DNA from: Paraferrimonas haliotis
GTDB lineage: Bacteria; Pseudomonadota; Gammaproteobacteria; Enterobacterales; Shewanellaceae
DNA length: 64,000 nucleotides
NCBI RefSeq assembly: GCF_002282895.1
Contig: NZ_NRRB01000002.1
Span: 248,001 to 312,000 of the forward strand
Direction: 5' to 3'
The notes under the pieces were generated by a model, which was given only the letters and a program-made list of their open reading frames with translations, did no database searches and had not been told where the DNA came from. Positions within the stretch are counted from its first letter, which is position 1. The number at the start of each line of letters is the position of its first letter. The position numbers and the translations under genes were made by a program. This document shows positions 45,379 to 56,143 of the stretch, one piece after another.

Positions 45379-46629
45379 TTATTCCGCCATATAGCCTTCA
45401 GGTAACTGCTCTATTCCAGCCACGCCGGAGTCAATCGCGGCTTGGGCAACGGCTTTAGCTATTCGTGGTAACAATCTTGGGTCCATGGGTTTTGGCAACA
45501 CGTAATTAGGCCCAAACTCCATAGAATCAACCTCTGGATAGGCTTGTAACACCTGAGGTAATACCGGCTCTTTGGCTAACTCTGCCAAGGCTTTCACCGC
45601 AGCCACTTTCATTTCATCATTAATGGCGCTAGCGCGCACGTCCAAAGCACCGCGGAAAATAAACGGGAAGCACAGCACGTTGTTAACTTGGTTGGGGTAG
45701 TCGCTGCGGCCAGTGCCCATTATTAAGTCTGAACGCGCCGCCATGGCCACTTCGGGTTTAATTTCTGGATCTGGGTTAGAGCAAGCAAAAATCACTGGAT
45801 TTGGCGCCATCAATTTAATGTCATCTTCTGTCACCAAGTCTGGGCCTGACACGCCCACGAATACATCAGCGTCTTCAATCACGTCCTGCAAAGTACGCTT
45901 ATCGGTATTGTTGGCAAACATCTTTTTATATTCATTGATGTCTTCTCGGCGAGTGTGAATCACGCCTTTGCGATCCAGCATGTAAATTTTCTCGCGCATG
46001 GCACCGCACTTGATCAGCAGTTCCATACAAGCAGTAGCTGCTGCGCCCGCGCCTAAACACACAATCACCGACTCTTCGATTTTTTTTCCTTGAATCTCCA
46101 ACGCATTGATCATGCCGGCAGAAGTTACAATTGCAGTGCCGTGCTGATCGTCATGAAACACAGGAATTGAACAGCGTTCAATCAAGGCTTTTTCAATTTC
46201 AAAGCATTCTGGTGCTTTGATGTCTTCTAGATTGATACCGCCAAAGGTGTCGGCGATGTTAGCAACAGTATCCACAAACTCATCAATGGTACGATGCTTA
46301 ACTTCAATATCGATGGAATCAAGGTTGGCAAAGCGCTTAAACAGCAACGCCTTGCCTTCCATAACCGGTTTAGACGCCATTGGGCCTAAATCGCCAAGCC
46401 CTAAAATGGCGGTACCATTTGAAATTACCGCAATCAAATTACCTTTATTGGTGTAGCGATATACATCATCTGGGTTCGCTGCTATTTCTCGAACAGGTTC
46501 GGCCACGCCTGGGCTGTATGCCAGAGCCAAATCGGCAGCGGTTTCCGCTGACTTTGTGAGTTCTACACTGATTTTCCCAGGTATCGGGAATTCATGGTAA
46601 TCAAGGGCTTTTTGGCGGAAATCTGACAT
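45379..46629 (-). CDS. Malic enzyme, short MaeB type
   Basis: The frame is open from 46713, but the start is placed at 46629, where CAGGA precedes ATG and the protein begins MSDFRQKALDYHEFPIPGK as in its relatives. The resulting 416 residues form a NAD(P)-dependent malic enzyme with substrate residues in AYSPGVAEP, DDQHGTAIV and the dinucleotide loop CLGAGAAATACMELL. It converts malate to pyruvate and CO2. It lacks the C-terminal phosphotransacetylase-like domain of E. coli MaeB. Cofactor preference cannot be told. Confidence 0.9.
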   Translation of the reverse strand: MSDFRQKALDYHEFPIPGKISVELTKSAETAADLALAYSPGVAEPVREIAANPDDVYRYTNKGNLIAVISNGTAILGLGDLGPMASKPVMEGKALLFKRFANLDSIDIEVKHRTIDEFVDTVANIADTFGGINLEDIKAPECFEIEKALIERCSIPVFHDDQHGTAIVTSAGMINALEIQGKKIEESVIVCLGAGAAATACMELLIKCGAMREKIYMLDRKGVIHTRREDINEYKKMFANNTDKRTLQDVIEDADVFVGVSGPDLVTEDDIKLMAPNPVIFACSNPDPEIKPEVAMAARSDLIMGTGRSDYPNQVNNVLCFPFIFRGALDVRASAINDEMKVAAVKALAELAKEPVLPQVLQAYPEVDSMEFGPNYVLPKPMDPRLLPRIAKAVAQAAIDSGVAGIEQLPEGYMAE

Positions 46630-46762
46630 AACTGCTGTCCTGAGGTTAGTGAGGTGTATTTGCGCTGAATAATTAGCCGCTACCTTACCTTTGTTACCGA
46701 ATAATTCAAGCAATTATCGTGATTATTTGCCAATCCCGCAGTGGTAAAACCAGAGGCAACAA

Positions 46763-46788
46763 AAAAGGCGCCAAAAGGCGCCTTTAAG
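46763..46788 (-). terminator. rpmE terminator
   Basis: AAAGGCGCC and GGCGCCTTT form a perfect stem with a four-A loop. On the minus strand it is followed by a T-run just after the rpmE stop. Confidence 0.88.
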
Positions 46789-46806
46789 GTCGAGTAATTA
46801 GGGTAA

Positions 46807-47022
46807 TTACTTCTTAGAGCTAAGAGCGCCAAAACGCTTCTTAAAGCGGTCAACACGACCACCGGTATCAGCAACTTTTTGCTTACCAGTGTAGAATGGG
46901 TGACAAGCACCGCATACGTCTAGGTGAATGTCTTTACCTACGGTTGAACGAGTTTCGATGACATTACCGCAAGAACAAGTTGCTTTAATGGCAGCGTAAT
47001 TAGGGTGGATACCTTCTTTCAT
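46807..47022 (-). CDS. rpmE: Ribosomal protein L31
   Basis: A 71-residue L31 of the zinc-containing type: Cys16, Cys18, Cys37 and Cys40 (CSC and CGAC) form the zinc site. It belongs to the large subunit and bridges to the small one. The zinc-containing form implies it can act as a zinc store; many genomes carry a second, Cys-free copy elsewhere. It is divergent from priA. Confidence 0.97.
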   Translation of the reverse strand: MKEGIHPNYAAIKATCSCGNVIETRSTVGKDIHLDVCGACHPFYTGKQKVADTGGRVDRFKKRFGALSSKK

Positions 47023-47217
47023 CTGGGATTACCTCAGTTAAGGCCGTGTCGCCATCTGATCCAAAGCCAGACACCACACGAGGTTTCAAAATAAATAGGG
47101 CGCGAATACTAGCCTAAGCCGGCACTTTATTCAAGGTAATTTTGATTAAATATAAAGCGCTAGCCCCCTACTTCGGATCTAGGTACACTGGGTGTCCAAT
47201 AAATTTGTCTTTTAAAA

Positions 47218-47236
47218 TTGGGTTTAAGCAACCCAA
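47218..47236 (+). promoter_or_regulatory. Hairpin in the priA leader
   Basis: TTGGGTT (47218-47224) and AACCCAA (47230-47236) form a perfect 7-bp stem with a five-base loop, 37 bp before the priA start. No T-run follows, so termination is unlikely; an effect on translation or an operator role is possible. Confidence 0.3.
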
Positions 47237-47272
47237 AATCTTCCCTAAAAGGTTTTAAAACAGTCAGTTACC

Positions 47273-49462
47273 ATGACTCAATACGTCGAAGTTGCGCTAG
47301 CCGTCCCCCTAAGAAAGACCTTTAGCTACGGGGTACCCAAACACCAAAGCCCGGCCCACATCGGCGCTCGTGTTTTGGTGCGATTTGGCCCGCAAACGCA
47401 AGTCGGCTTAGTGGTTGCTCACAGCGACACCCCCCAAGTCAGCCCAGACAAAGTCAGAAGCTACATCAAGTGCCTAGATGACCAAGCATTATTTCCAGAA
47501 ACCTTGTTGCAACTGTGCCAATGGGCGGCTCGCTATTATTTTGCGCCACTTGGGCAAATGCTCACCCAAGCGCTGCCGCTAGCCCTTCGACAAGACGTAT
47601 CCGCTACCCTAGAAACCGAGTTGCAGTGGTCTCTAACTGATGCGGGCGAAGGTATCGATTTGTCTGAATTTAAACGCGCAAAACAGCAACTAAAAGTGTT
47701 AACCGCCTTGAACCAGAGTCCATTACCGCAATCGCAAATGGAACAAATCGCTTCCAAGTCTGTGCTTAAGGTGCTGCAAGATAAAGGCGTAATTCAGGCT
47801 CAACCACAACCTTTTGAACCCGATTTAAGCTGGCGCCAACAACTGCAAACCAACGAAGCGCCACTCACTTTGAATTCAGAGCAAGCCATTGCTGTCGCGG
47901 CAATATCTTCTCAACAAGGGTTTCAAACCAGCTTGCTCGAAGGCATTACCGGTTCAGGCAAAACCGAAGTCTACTTACACTTAATCGACGCTCAGTTGAA
48001 AAAAGGCAATCAGGTGTTGGTCTTGGTGCCAGAAATCGGACTCACGCCGCAGACCGTGTCCCGTTTTCAGCGCCGCTTCGATGTGCCCATTTCTGTGCTG
48101 CATTCATCCTTAACACCCAAGCAACGGCTAAACGCTTGGCTTAGAGCCCGTGCAGGTGAGTCTGCCATTATTATTGGCACCCGTTCAGCCTTGTTTACGC
48201 CCATGAAATGGCCAGGCTTAATCATACTCGACGAAGAACATGATCAATCTTTTAAACAACAGGAAGGGGTGCGTTATCACGCACGCGATTTAGCGGTTAT
48301 GCGAGGTCACCTTGAACAGGTACCGGTTTTATTAGGCACAGCAACTCCTAGTCTGGAAACCTTGCACAATGCGTTGAGCGAGCGCTATCACCACTATCAA
48401 CTGAAATCAAGAGCCGGCAATGCCGCCATCGCCAGCCACAGTTTAATCGATCTCACGCATCAGCCCCTAGAAGCTGGGATATCCCCTGCATTGTTTGAAA
48501 AAATAGGTGAACAGTTGCGTGCCGGCAACCAAGTCATGTTGTTTTTAAATCGCAGAGGCTATGCGCCGGCGTTGCTGTGTCATGAATGTGGTCATTTGCA
48601 CCAATGTCAGCGCTGTGATGCTTTTTACACGTTACACAAAAGTAATCATCAAATTCATTGCCATCATTGCGATGACGTACAAGCGATTCCCCATCAATGC
48701 GTGAACTGCTCAAGCACGCTGCTGTTTGGCCACGGGGTCGGTACCGAGCAGCTCGAGCAGGTTTTAGCCGAGCGATTTAACGACTATCCGATTGTGCGCA
48801 TCGATCGCGACAGCACCCGTCGTAAAGGAGAGCTCGACAAACGCTTAAAAGGCATCAAAAATGGTGACTATCGCATTTTAATCGGCACCCAAATGTTGGC
48901 CAAAGGGCACCATTTTCCAGATGTCACTTTAGTTGGCCTTGTTGATGTGGATGGCGCCTTATTTAGCAGTGATTTTCGAGCGCCTGAAAAAGTCGCGCAA
49001 CTTATTACACAGGTTGCCGGTCGCGCCGGTCGGGCGTCTAAGCCTGGCCATGTTGTGCTGCAAACCCATCAGCCTCAGCACCCGGTGATTCAACAACTGC
49101 TTCGCGAAGGTTATGGTCCATTGAGTCGCTCACTATTAACAGAACGCCAGCACGCCATGCTGCCCCCCTCCACTCACATGTTGCTGTTTCAAGCGGAAGC
49201 GCATGAGGGCCAACGGGCTTACGACTTTCTATTTGAGGTCGCTAACCTGCTGCGAGGGTATCAAGCGCTTGAGGTGCTTGGGCCGTTACCGGCAGCGATT
49301 GAAAGAAAGGCCGGAAAATATCGTTACCACCTTATTTGCCAAGCCGCCAATCGCAATCATTTGCAGGCCATCATCGAAGCGAATTTAGACGCCATTGAAC
49401 AGTTAGAGCTGGCGAGAAAATGTCGCTGGAATTTGGACCGAGATCCGCAAGATCTTAGCTAG
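47273..49462 (+). CDS. priA: Primosomal protein N' (replication restart helicase)
   Basis: A 729-residue PriA (E. coli 732). It has the N-terminal 3'-end-binding domain (about 1-105), the helicase with Walker [13 protein letters not shown] (about 230) and [13 protein letters not shown], the zinc module ([17 protein letters not shown], then CHHCDD and CVNC, about 437-485), and [17 protein letters not shown] in the second RecA lobe. It restarts stalled replication forks. The 250-bp gap to rpmE contains a small hairpin in the leader (47218-47236). Confidence 0.96.
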   Translation: MTQYVEVALAVPLRKTFSYGVPKHQSPAHIGARVLVRFGPQTQVGLVVAHSDTPQVSPDKVRSYIKCLDDQALFPETLLQLCQWAARYYFAPLGQMLTQALPLALRQDVSATLETELQWSLTDAGEGIDLSEFKRAKQQLKVLTALNQSPLPQSQMEQIASKSVLKVLQDKGVIQAQPQPFEPDLSWRQQLQTNEAPLTLNSEQAIAVAAISSQQGFQTSLLEGITGSGKTEVYLHLIDAQLKKGNQVLVLVPEIGLTPQTVSRFQRRFDVPISVLHSSLTPKQRLNAWLRARAGESAIIIGTRSALFTPMKWPGLIILDEEHDQSFKQQEGVRYHARDLAVMRGHLEQVPVLLGTATPSLETLHNALSERYHHYQLKSRAGNAAIASHSLIDLTHQPLEAGISPALFEKIGEQLRAGNQVMLFLNRRGYAPALLCHECGHLHQCQRCDAFYTLHKSNHQIHCHHCDDVQAIPHQCVNCSSTLLFGHGVGTEQLEQVLAERFNDYPIVRIDRDSTRRKGELDKRLKGIKNGDYRILIGTQMLAKGHHFPDVTLVGLVDVDGALFSSDFRAPEKVAQLITQVAGRAGRASKPGHVVLQTHQPQHPVIQQLLREGYGPLSRSLLTERQHAMLPPSTHMLLFQAEAHEGQRAYDFLFEVANLLRGYQALEVLGPLPAAIERKAGKYRYHLICQAANRNHLQAIIEANLDAIEQLELARKCRWNLDRDPQDLS

Positions 49463-49541
49463 CCACAGCAGACGTCTATCTGCTAACATATTCGGTTCGA
49501 ATTATTTTTGTATTTCCTTTGTATATCACGGTCATCAACCT

Positions 49542-51290
49542 ATGAAACAACACATCTTAGAATTGCTTGAGCAAACGCTCGCTATTTTGAAGTCGCAAGG
49601 CCTTATCGACAACGATTTTCAACCGCGCCTGCAAGTTGACCGAACGAAGGACAAATCTCACGGTGATTTCGCCACCAACGTCGCATTAATGACGGCAAAA
49701 GCAGCGAAAAAACCGCCGAGAGAGTTAGCGCAATTATTAATTGATACTCTGCCTCAATCAGAGCACATTGCTAAGGTTGAAATTGCAGGACCAGGTTTCA
49801 TCAACTTCTTTGTTGACGACAACGCCTTAGCCAATCAAATTGAAGCCGCCTATCAAAGCCCGAACTTGGCCATTGCTGAAGAGCAACCGCAAACCATTGT
49901 GGTGGATCTATCTTCTCCTAACTTAGCCAAAGAAATGCACGTCGGCCACCTGCGCTCCTCCATTATTGGTGATGCAGTGGCTCGTACCCTTGAGTTTCAG
50001 GGGCACAAGGTCATTCGTCAAAACCACGTAGGCGACTGGGGTACTCAGTTCGGTATGTTGCTGGCTTACATGGAAGAAAAACGCGCCGCCAACGAAGAAA
50101 TCAGCATGGCGCTGTCGGATTTAGAAAGCTTTTACCGCGCCGCGAAGCAACGCTTCGACGAATCTCCAGAGTTCGCCAACCGTGCCCGCGATTTAGTGGT
50201 GGAATTGCAATCCGGAAACGAACAATGTTTAGCACTTTGGCGCGAGTTTAACGAAATTTCGCTGGCTCATTGCCAAAGCGTTTACGACAAACTGAACGTT
50301 AAATTAACCCGTGCCGATGTGCGCGGCGAAAGTGCCTACAACGACGATTTAACTCAAGTGGTTGCGGATTTAGACGCCGCGGGCGTACTCACCGAAGACC
50401 AAGGCGCTAAATGCGTGTTTTTAGATGAATTTAAAAACCAACAAGGCGACCCATTGCCGGTTATTGTGCAAAAGAAAGGCGGTGGTTTCTTATACTCCAC
50501 CACCGATTTAGCGGCGATGCGCTATCGCCAAAATGTTTTGCACGCTGATCGCGTTCTGTATTTTGTGGATCAACGTCAAGGCTTGCACTTTCAGCAAGTA
50601 TTCACCGTGGCTCGCAAAGCCGGCTTCGTGAGTAACAGCACCTCTCTTGAGCACTTAGGCTTTGGTACCATGAACGGCGAAGACGGTAAGCCGTTTAAAA
50701 CCCGCTCGGGCGATACCGTCAAGCTTATCGACCTGTTGGTTGAAGCGGAACAACGCGCCATGGAGCTGGTAAAACAAAAGAATACCGAGCTGTCGCAACA
50801 GGAGCTTGAAACCATTGCTAATGCCGTGGGTATCGGTTCGGTAAAATACGCCGACTTGTCTAAAAACCGCAGCTCAGATTACATTTTCAGCTTTGACCAG
50901 ATGTTAAGCTTTGAAGGCAATACCGCGCCATACTTACTGTATGCACTAACCCGTGTGTCCAATATTGCCCGTAAAGCCAACGACCAAAGCATTAACTATC
51001 AAGATGCCGCCATTGTGTTAGCGGAGCAAAAAGAAATCGATTTAGCCAACAAGCTGGCGCAATTTGCGGAAACCATTAAGCGGGTTGCGGATCGCGGTAC
51101 ACCTCACGTGCTTTGTGGTTACCTGTTTGAGCTAGCGGGTACCTTCTCAAGTTTCTACGAAGCCTGTCCTGTGTTGAGTGCAGACACCGAAGCACAGCGC
51201 AACAGCCGCCTGAAATTGGCAAAAGTGACCGAGCGCACTCTAAAAACGGGTCTCGACTTATTGGGCATCGAAACCTTGGAGCGCATGTAA
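49542..51290 (+). CDS. argS: Arginyl-tRNA synthetase
   Basis: A 582-residue class I synthetase. The N-terminal Add-1 domain (about 1-110) precedes [17 protein letters not shown], where HVGH is the HIGH signature. The catalytic core continues ([26 protein letters not shown]) and lacks a canonical KMSKS, as is usual for ArgRS. The C-terminal DALR anticodon domain (about 455-582) ends in a Met codon. It is followed by ftsN after 4 bp. Confidence 0.97.
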   Translation: MKQHILELLEQTLAILKSQGLIDNDFQPRLQVDRTKDKSHGDFATNVALMTAKAAKKPPRELAQLLIDTLPQSEHIAKVEIAGPGFINFFVDDNALANQIEAAYQSPNLAIAEEQPQTIVVDLSSPNLAKEMHVGHLRSSIIGDAVARTLEFQGHKVIRQNHVGDWGTQFGMLLAYMEEKRAANEEISMALSDLESFYRAAKQRFDESPEFANRARDLVVELQSGNEQCLALWREFNEISLAHCQSVYDKLNVKLTRADVRGESAYNDDLTQVVADLDAAGVLTEDQGAKCVFLDEFKNQQGDPLPVIVQKKGGGFLYSTTDLAAMRYRQNVLHADRVLYFVDQRQGLHFQQVFTVARKAGFVSNSTSLEHLGFGTMNGEDGKPFKTRSGDTVKLIDLLVEAEQRAMELVKQKNTELSQQELETIANAVGIGSVKYADLSKNRSSDYIFSFDQMLSFEGNTAPYLLYALTRVSNIARKANDQSINYQDAAIVLAEQKEIDLANKLAQFAETIKRVADRGTPHVLCGYLFELAGTFSSFYEACPVLSADTEAQRNSRLKLAKVTERTLKTGLDLLGIETLERM

Positions 51291-51294
51291 GTTA

Positions 51295-51867
51295 ATGAGC
51301 CAAAGGGACTACGCTAACAAGGGAAAGCCTAATCGTAAAAAGGCGCCACGCCGCAAAAAAGCGGCTAATAATCAACCCGCTCCAGCCAATTGGTTGCGCA
51401 TTGCGCCGGCACTGATTGTGGTGGCGGGGTTTGCTTATTTGCTTTATCAAATTAGCGGTAGCGCCGATGATAACCCTGAAAAGGTAACCCCAATCGTTGC
51501 GCCAACAGCCAAACCTAAAGCCACAAAGCCGGTTGACGAGTTACCGCCAAAACCACAAGAGACTTGGGAATACACCAATGAGCTGCCTTCGCGCTCCGTA
51601 GAGGTGGACCTGCCGGAGAAAACCGAACCTGGCCGCCCCTATCAAATGCAATGTGGCTCATTTAGAAATTCTGACGACGCCCAAAGCATGCGTGCAACCA
51701 TCGCCTTCCAAGGACTGGAAGCTGAAGTTCGTCGCACCGAAGGCAAAAACGGTGTTTGGTATCGAGTGGTACTAGGCCCCTACACTTCGAAACGCCAAGC
51801 TGAGCGAGATCGCCATAAAATTCAACGAGCTGGCATCAATACCTGTCAAATTTGGTTCTGGAACTGA
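51295..51867 (+). CDS. ftsN: Cell division protein FtsN
   Basis: A 190-residue bitopic protein: a basic cytoplasmic head (NRKKAPRRKKAANN), one helix (about 34-55), a Pro/Lys-rich periplasmic linker, and a SPOR domain (about 113-190, YQMQCGSFRNSDDAQSMRA) that binds denuded peptidoglycan at the septum. It is shorter than E. coli FtsN (319). Position between argS and hslV supports the name, as in other gammaproteobacteria. Confidence 0.9.
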   Translation: MSQRDYANKGKPNRKKAPRRKKAANNQPAPANWLRIAPALIVVAGFAYLLYQISGSADDNPEKVTPIVAPTAKPKATKPVDELPPKPQETWEYTNELPSRSVEVDLPEKTEPGRPYQMQCGSFRNSDDAQSMRATIAFQGLEAEVRRTEGKNGVWYRVVLGPYTSKRQAERDRHKIQRAGINTCQIWFWN

Positions 51868-51877
51868 TCCCCTAGGG

Positions 51878-51904
51878 GTTGAAATTGTTCAGCCCCTACC
51901 CCAT
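51878..51904 (+). promoter_or_regulatory. Sigma-32 heat-shock promoter for hslVU
   Basis: GTTGAAA (51878-51884) and CCCCAT (51899-51904) are separated by 14 bases, close to the sigma-32 consensus CTTGAAA-N13-17-CCCCAT. It lies 54 bp before hslV, a known heat-shock operon. Confidence 0.8.
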
Positions 51905-51957
51905 ATCGACTATACAAAGGCATACGCCGCTATTTATTTTCGATACGAGGATTCACA

Positions 51958-52482
51958 GTGACTACTATCGTTTCTGTTCGCCGCAACAATCAAGTTGTCA
52001 TCGCTGGCGATGGCCAAGTTTCTCTAGGCAACACCGTTATGAAAGGAAACGCGCGTAAAGTTCGCCGCCTCTATAACGGCAAAGTGTTGGCGGGTTTCGC
52101 CGGAGGAACGGCCGACGCTTTTACCCTGTTTGAACGTTTTGAAGCCAAACTCGAAATGCATCAAGGCCACCTGACTAAAGCCGCTGTAGAGCTGGCAAAG
52201 GATTGGCGCACCGACCGCATGCTTCGTAAACTGGAAGCTCTATTAGCGGTCGCCAATGAAGAAGCCAGTTTAATCATCACGGGAAATGGCGACGTCGTCC
52301 AACCGGAAAACGACCTGATTGCCATTGGTTCGGGCGGTAACTTTGCCCAGGCCTCGGCACTCGCTTTATTAGAAAACACCGACCTGAGCGCGCCGGAAAT
52401 TGCCGAAAAAGCACTAACCATTGCTGCCGATATCTGCGTGTTTACCAATCAGAATAAGACCATTGAGCAACTGGATTACTAA
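51958..52482 (+). CDS. hslV: ATP-dependent protease subunit HslV
   Basis: A 174-residue proteasome-type peptidase with a GTG start. After removal of the initiator Met the N-terminal Thr ([10 protein letters not shown]) is the nucleophile, and [20 protein letters not shown] follows. It forms a dodecamer capped by HslU hexamers and degrades misfolded and regulatory proteins. It starts 31 bp before hslU, behind a sigma-32 promoter. Confidence 0.97.
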   Translation: MTTIVSVRRNNQVVIAGDGQVSLGNTVMKGNARKVRRLYNGKVLAGFAGGTADAFTLFERFEAKLEMHQGHLTKAAVELAKDWRTDRMLRKLEALLAVANEEASLIITGNGDVVQPENDLIAIGSGGNFAQASALALLENTDLSAPEIAEKALTIAADICVFTNQNKTIEQLDY

Positions 52483-52513
52483 TCCGGCCGCTCATATACA
52501 AGAGAATTCAATT

Positions 52514-53842
52514 ATGTCGCAAATGACACCTAGAGAAATCGTTCACGAACTGGACAAACACATCATAGGTCAACAAGGCGCTAAAAAGGCAGTTGCCATT
52601 GCCTTGCGTAACCGCTGGCGCCGCATGCAACTTGAGCCCGAGCTGCGTCAAGAAGTGACCCCGAAAAACATTCTAATGATTGGTCCAACCGGGGTAGGTA
52701 AAACCGAAATCGCCCGTCGCCTAGCTAAGCTCGCTAATGCACCGTTCATTAAGGTAGAGGCCACCAAGTTCACTGAAGTGGGCTACGTTGGTAAAGAAGT
52801 AGAGCAGATCATTCGCGATCTCACCGACTCGGCGGTTAAGCTAACCCGTGAAATTCAAATGAAAAAGCATAAGTTCCGCGCCGAAGAAATGGCCGAGGAA
52901 CGCATTCTCGATGCCTTACTGCCACCGCCAAAAGATAACTGGGGGCAAGACGAGCAAACCAGCAACAGCAATACGCGTCAGTCATTCCGTAAGAAATTGC
53001 GCGAAGGCAAACTAGACGACAAGCAAATTGACATCGAAATCGCGCAAAAGTCGGCGGGTGTTGAAATCATGGCACCTCCAGGCATGGAAGAAATGACTTC
53101 GCAGTTGCAAAACATGTTTCAAAACATGAACCAGCCCAAGGCTAAACGTCGCTCCATGAAAATTAAGGACGCCTTTAAAGAGTTAGTAGAAGAAGAAGCC
53201 GCCAAACTGGTGAATCAAGACGACTTAAAAGAACAAGCCATTGAACTGGTGGAGCAACATGGCATTGTCTTTTTAGATGAAATCGACAAAATCTGTAAGC
53301 GCGGCGACACATCAGGCCCTGATGTATCAAGAGAAGGGGTGCAACGGGATTTACTGCCCTTGGTAGAAGGTTCAACCGTCTCCACCAAACACGGCATGGT
53401 AAAAACCGACCACATTTTATTTATCGCATCCGGCGCCTTCCAAATGGCTAAACCCTCGGACCTTATTCCTGAGCTGCAGGGGCGACTGCCGATACGAGTA
53501 GAGTTAGAAGCATTAACCGCTCATGACTTTAAGCGCATTCTTACCGAGCCTAATGCCTCGCTAACCGAGCAGCAAACCGCCTTAATGAACACCGAAGGCG
53601 TTAAGTTAACCTTCAGTGAAGACGGCATTGCACGAATTGCAGAAGCGGCCTGGCAGGTAAACGAGACCACCGAAAATATTGGTGCTCGACGTTTGCATAC
53701 GGTCATGGAAAAACTAACGGAAGAAATTTCTTATTCCGCTGGCGACCGTGGTGCTGAATCGATTGTGATAGACGCTGACTACGTAAACCAACACCTTCAA
53801 ACCCTCGTGGAAGACGAAGATCTAAGCCGGTTTATTTTGTAG
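52514..53842 (+). CDS. hslU: HslU, unfoldase of the HslVU protease
   Basis: The frame extends upstream into hslV, but the start is placed at 52514, where AAGAGA precedes ATG and the protein begins [14 protein letters not shown] as in relatives. This gives 442 residues (E. coli 443). It is an AAA+ ATPase with Walker [13 protein letters not shown] (about 57-68), an inserted I-domain (about 110-240), Walker [11 protein letters not shown], and the C-terminal DLSRFIL that docks into HslV. Confidence 0.97.
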   Translation: MSQMTPREIVHELDKHIIGQQGAKKAVAIALRNRWRRMQLEPELRQEVTPKNILMIGPTGVGKTEIARRLAKLANAPFIKVEATKFTEVGYVGKEVEQIIRDLTDSAVKLTREIQMKKHKFRAEEMAEERILDALLPPPKDNWGQDEQTSNSNTRQSFRKKLREGKLDDKQIDIEIAQKSAGVEIMAPPGMEEMTSQLQNMFQNMNQPKAKRRSMKIKDAFKELVEEEAAKLVNQDDLKEQAIELVEQHGIVFLDEIDKICKRGDTSGPDVSREGVQRDLLPLVEGSTVSTKHGMVKTDHILFIASGAFQMAKPSDLIPELQGRLPIRVELEALTAHDFKRILTEPNASLTEQQTALMNTEGVKLTFSEDGIARIAEAAWQVNETTENIGARRLHTVMEKLTEEISYSAGDRGAESIVIDADYVNQHLQTLVEDEDLSRFIL

Positions 53843-53951
53843 CCTTAGTATGGGTCGGCTTGGCTGTAGCGAAGCTGACCTTGTCTGATGCCAATACCGC
53901 TAAGTTTGAGATACACTAGAGCCGTCCAATAACTAAAGGTAGTTCGTCGAT

Positions 53952-54332
53952 ATGAGCGTTAAAGCCACCGCGATCAAACTGAAGCGTCAGTCTCGCATCC
54001 TAGAAGTCAGCTTCGATAATAATGAAAGTTATGCCTTAAGTTGCGAGTTTCTTCGGGTTAACTCACCGTCAGCAGAAGTGCAACAGCACGGTAATCCAAT
54101 CTTAGTGACTCACAAAAAAATGGTGAACATTACCAAGGTGGAACCTGTAGGGCACTACGCGGTTAAATTGGTGTTTGATGATGGCCATGACAGCGGCATC
54201 TATTCGTGGGAGTTGCTGTTGGATATGGGACGTAATCAAGCGGAAATTTGGCAGCGTTATTTAGCCCGCTTACGAGCTGAAAAAGGCAGTCGCGAACCGC
54301 TTATAGACATCGTCGCAAAATACACGCCCTAA
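53952..54332 (+). CDS. DUF971 / GBBH-like N-terminal domain protein
   Basis: A 126-residue protein of the DUF971 family, which resembles the N-terminal domain of gamma-butyrobetaine hydroxylase. Core motif: LEVSFDNNESYALSCEFLRV and later DDGHDSGIYSWELL. Family members near iron-sulfur genes have been proposed to bind Fe-S or zinc, but no metal cluster is obvious here. It lies between hslU and rraA, an arrangement shared with Shewanella. Function is unknown. Confidence 0.88.
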   Translation: MSVKATAIKLKRQSRILEVSFDNNESYALSCEFLRVNSPSAEVQQHGNPILVTHKKMVNITKVEPVGHYAVKLVFDDGHDSGIYSWELLLDMGRNQAEIWQRYLARLRAEKGSREPLIDIVAKYTP

Positions 54333-54337
54333 ACAAC

Positions 54338-54368
54338 AAGCTGAATCTGTGATTCAGCTTTTCTTTTT
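54338..54368 (+). terminator. Terminator after the DUF971 gene
   Basis: AAGCTGAATC (54338-54347) pairs with GATTCAGCTT (54351-54360) around a three-base loop, followed by TTCTTTTT. Confidence 0.85.
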
Positions 54369-54439
54369 ATATTACCGCTATATACTTGGTTTCTGTATAG
54401 TAAACCTCATACGGGCAGTGCCTTTTTGGAGAGTCGATA

Positions 54440-54925
54440 ATGCAATACAATACTTCCGAACTTTGCGATATGTATATGGACCGAGTTGACGTGGTAGAAC
54501 CCATGTTTTCGAACTTCGGTGGGGTTTCCTCTTTTGGTGGCGCCATTGCAACTATAAAATGTTTCGAAGACATCGGCCTGATTGCTGACGTAGTAGCAAG
54601 TGAAGGTAAAGGACGCATATTGCTTATCGACGGTGGCGGCTCTTTGCGACGCGCTATATTCGATGCACAGCTCGCTGAAACCGCCTTAGAAAATGGCTGG
54701 GAAGGCGTTGTTGTTTATGGTTGTGTGCGCGATGTTGATGCCTTAGAAGATCTTGATATTGGCATTCAAGCCATTGCTTCGATTCCCGTAGGTGGCGATA
54801 TTCAAGGTACCGGCGAAGCTGAGATTCCGGTTAATTTTGGCGGCGTGACTTTCTTACCAGAAGACCACCTCTATGCCGATAGTACGGGCATCATATTGTC
54901 ACCGGATCCCCTCGATCTCGACTAA
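54440..54925 (+). CDS. rraA: Regulator of ribonuclease E activity A
   Basis: A 161-residue RraA (E. coli 161) with the family start [20 protein letters not shown] and the core loop [19 protein letters not shown]. It binds RNase E and inhibits mRNA decay by the degradosome. A strong terminator follows. An older annotation as menaquinone methyltransferase (menG) is a known error for this family. Confidence 0.96.
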   Translation: MQYNTSELCDMYMDRVDVVEPMFSNFGGVSSFGGAIATIKCFEDIGLIADVVASEGKGRILLIDGGGSLRRAIFDAQLAETALENGWEGVVVYGCVRDVDALEDLDIGIQAIASIPVGGDIQGTGEAEIPVNFGGVTFLPEDHLYADSTGIILSPDPLDLD

Positions 54926-54941
54926 TTCAACCTCGCTCATT

Positions 54942-54975
54942 ACAACAGGCCGTCTTTCGGCCTGTTGTTGTTTCT
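54942..54975 (+). terminator. rraA terminator
   Basis: ACAACAGGCCG (54942-54952) and CGGCCTGTTGT (54958-54968) form a perfect 11-bp stem with a five-base loop and a T-rich tail. Confidence 0.88.
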
Positions 54976-54989
54976 ACTGGAAGTGACCC

Positions 54990-56018
54990 ATGAACCGCAG
55001 TGCTTGGATAACCGCTACACAACTGACAACTTGGCTACAAATTCGCCCGGGTGAAACTCGCATCGGCCAGTCCTGCCAACTACTGGACCCGGCCCAACAA
55101 GACTTCAACGCAGCCTTAGCCAACGCTCGGGGCAACGGCGCTCGTTACGCGCTAGTGGGCATTAACGAAGACATTGGTCCCCGTGCCAACTTAGGGCGAG
55201 GTGGCGCAGATGGTGCTTGGCATGCCGCGATGCTGCAATTGCTGAACTTACAATCGAACCAATACTTCGACGCTTCGCAGTTGCTCATTACCGGCACCAT
55301 AGATGTAACTGAACCGTCAACGAACGACTCTTTAGAATCACTCAGACAAGCGGTCGCTAGGCTCGACGAGCAAGTGATCGAGACGATAAACCCCATCATC
55401 GCCAATGGACTCATACCCATCGTCATTGGCGGTGGCCATAATAACTGCTACGGCTTGCTTAAAGCTGCCCATCAAGTACATGGGCAGGCGCTTAACTGCG
55501 TTAACTTTGATCCCCACAGCGACTTTCGGCCGTTAGAAGGAAGGCACAGTGGCAATGGCTTCCATTATGCTGCCGCGCAACAATTGTTGAATCGCTATCA
55601 CATTGTTGGGTTACACGAACTTAAAAACTCTCAGGCCAGTTTAGATGCGCTCAAGCAACACCATGCCAGTTGGGACAGCTACCAAGCTTTGTATCACCAC
55701 CGCGCAAAAACACTTGAACAAGCTCTGAGCCAACGCGTAGAAGAATATCGCGCTCTGACCAACCCACTGGCGATAGAGGTGGATTTAGACGTCATCAACG
55801 CAATGCCCAGTTCTGCTAGAAGTATCGCGACCCTGCCGTTAAATGATGTATTATTCGGCATCCACCAATTTGCGAGCTTACAGCAAGTGTGTTACTTGCA
55901 TCTTGCTGAGGGCGCACCAAGTTGTGCGCCAGAAGGCGAATTGGCAGGTCAAAGAGACGTTGGGCAAGCGCTCGCTGAGTTGATCGTTTGTTTTGTTCAA
56001 TCACACAACATGAGCTAA
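54990..56018 (+). CDS. Arginase-family hydrolase (formimidoylglutamase-like)
   Basis: A 342-residue ureohydrolase-fold protein. The manganese ligands are visible: GGGHNN (His), FDPHSDFR (Asp-x-His-x-Asp) and EVDLDVIN (Asp-x-Asp). Compared with arginase the first motif has Asn in place of Asp after His. The glutamate-side context RHSGNGFHYA resembles HutG. No hutU, hutH or hutI gene lies nearby, so the substrate is uncertain: formimidoylglutamate, agmatine or another guanidino compound. Confidence 0.85.
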   Translation: MNRSAWITATQLTTWLQIRPGETRIGQSCQLLDPAQQDFNAALANARGNGARYALVGINEDIGPRANLGRGGADGAWHAAMLQLLNLQSNQYFDASQLLITGTIDVTEPSTNDSLESLRQAVARLDEQVIETINPIIANGLIPIVIGGGHNNCYGLLKAAHQVHGQALNCVNFDPHSDFRPLEGRHSGNGFHYAAAQQLLNRYHIVGLHELKNSQASLDALKQHHASWDSYQALYHHRAKTLEQALSQRVEEYRALTNPLAIEVDLDVINAMPSSARSIATLPLNDVLFGIHQFASLQQVCYLHLAEGAPSCAPEGELAGQRDVGQALAELIVCFVQSHNMS

Positions 56019-56143
56019 CCCAAATTCAGCAGGTTAAACGATTTATCTTAGTCAATGGTTATGGTGTAATGCGCAGTTATACTAAGTTGCAAGGCTCATT
56101 ACACGCCAACAAAGCACGACAACGAACATGAGGATATTGCCAC

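Noticed and set aside
52421-52513. N-terminal extension of hslU into hslV
   Set aside because: The extension overlaps hslV and lacks a ribosome site; the ATG at 52514 matches known HslU starts.
53850-53882. Terminator after hslU
   Set aside because: An imperfect inverted repeat is present, but it has a mismatch and no T-run.
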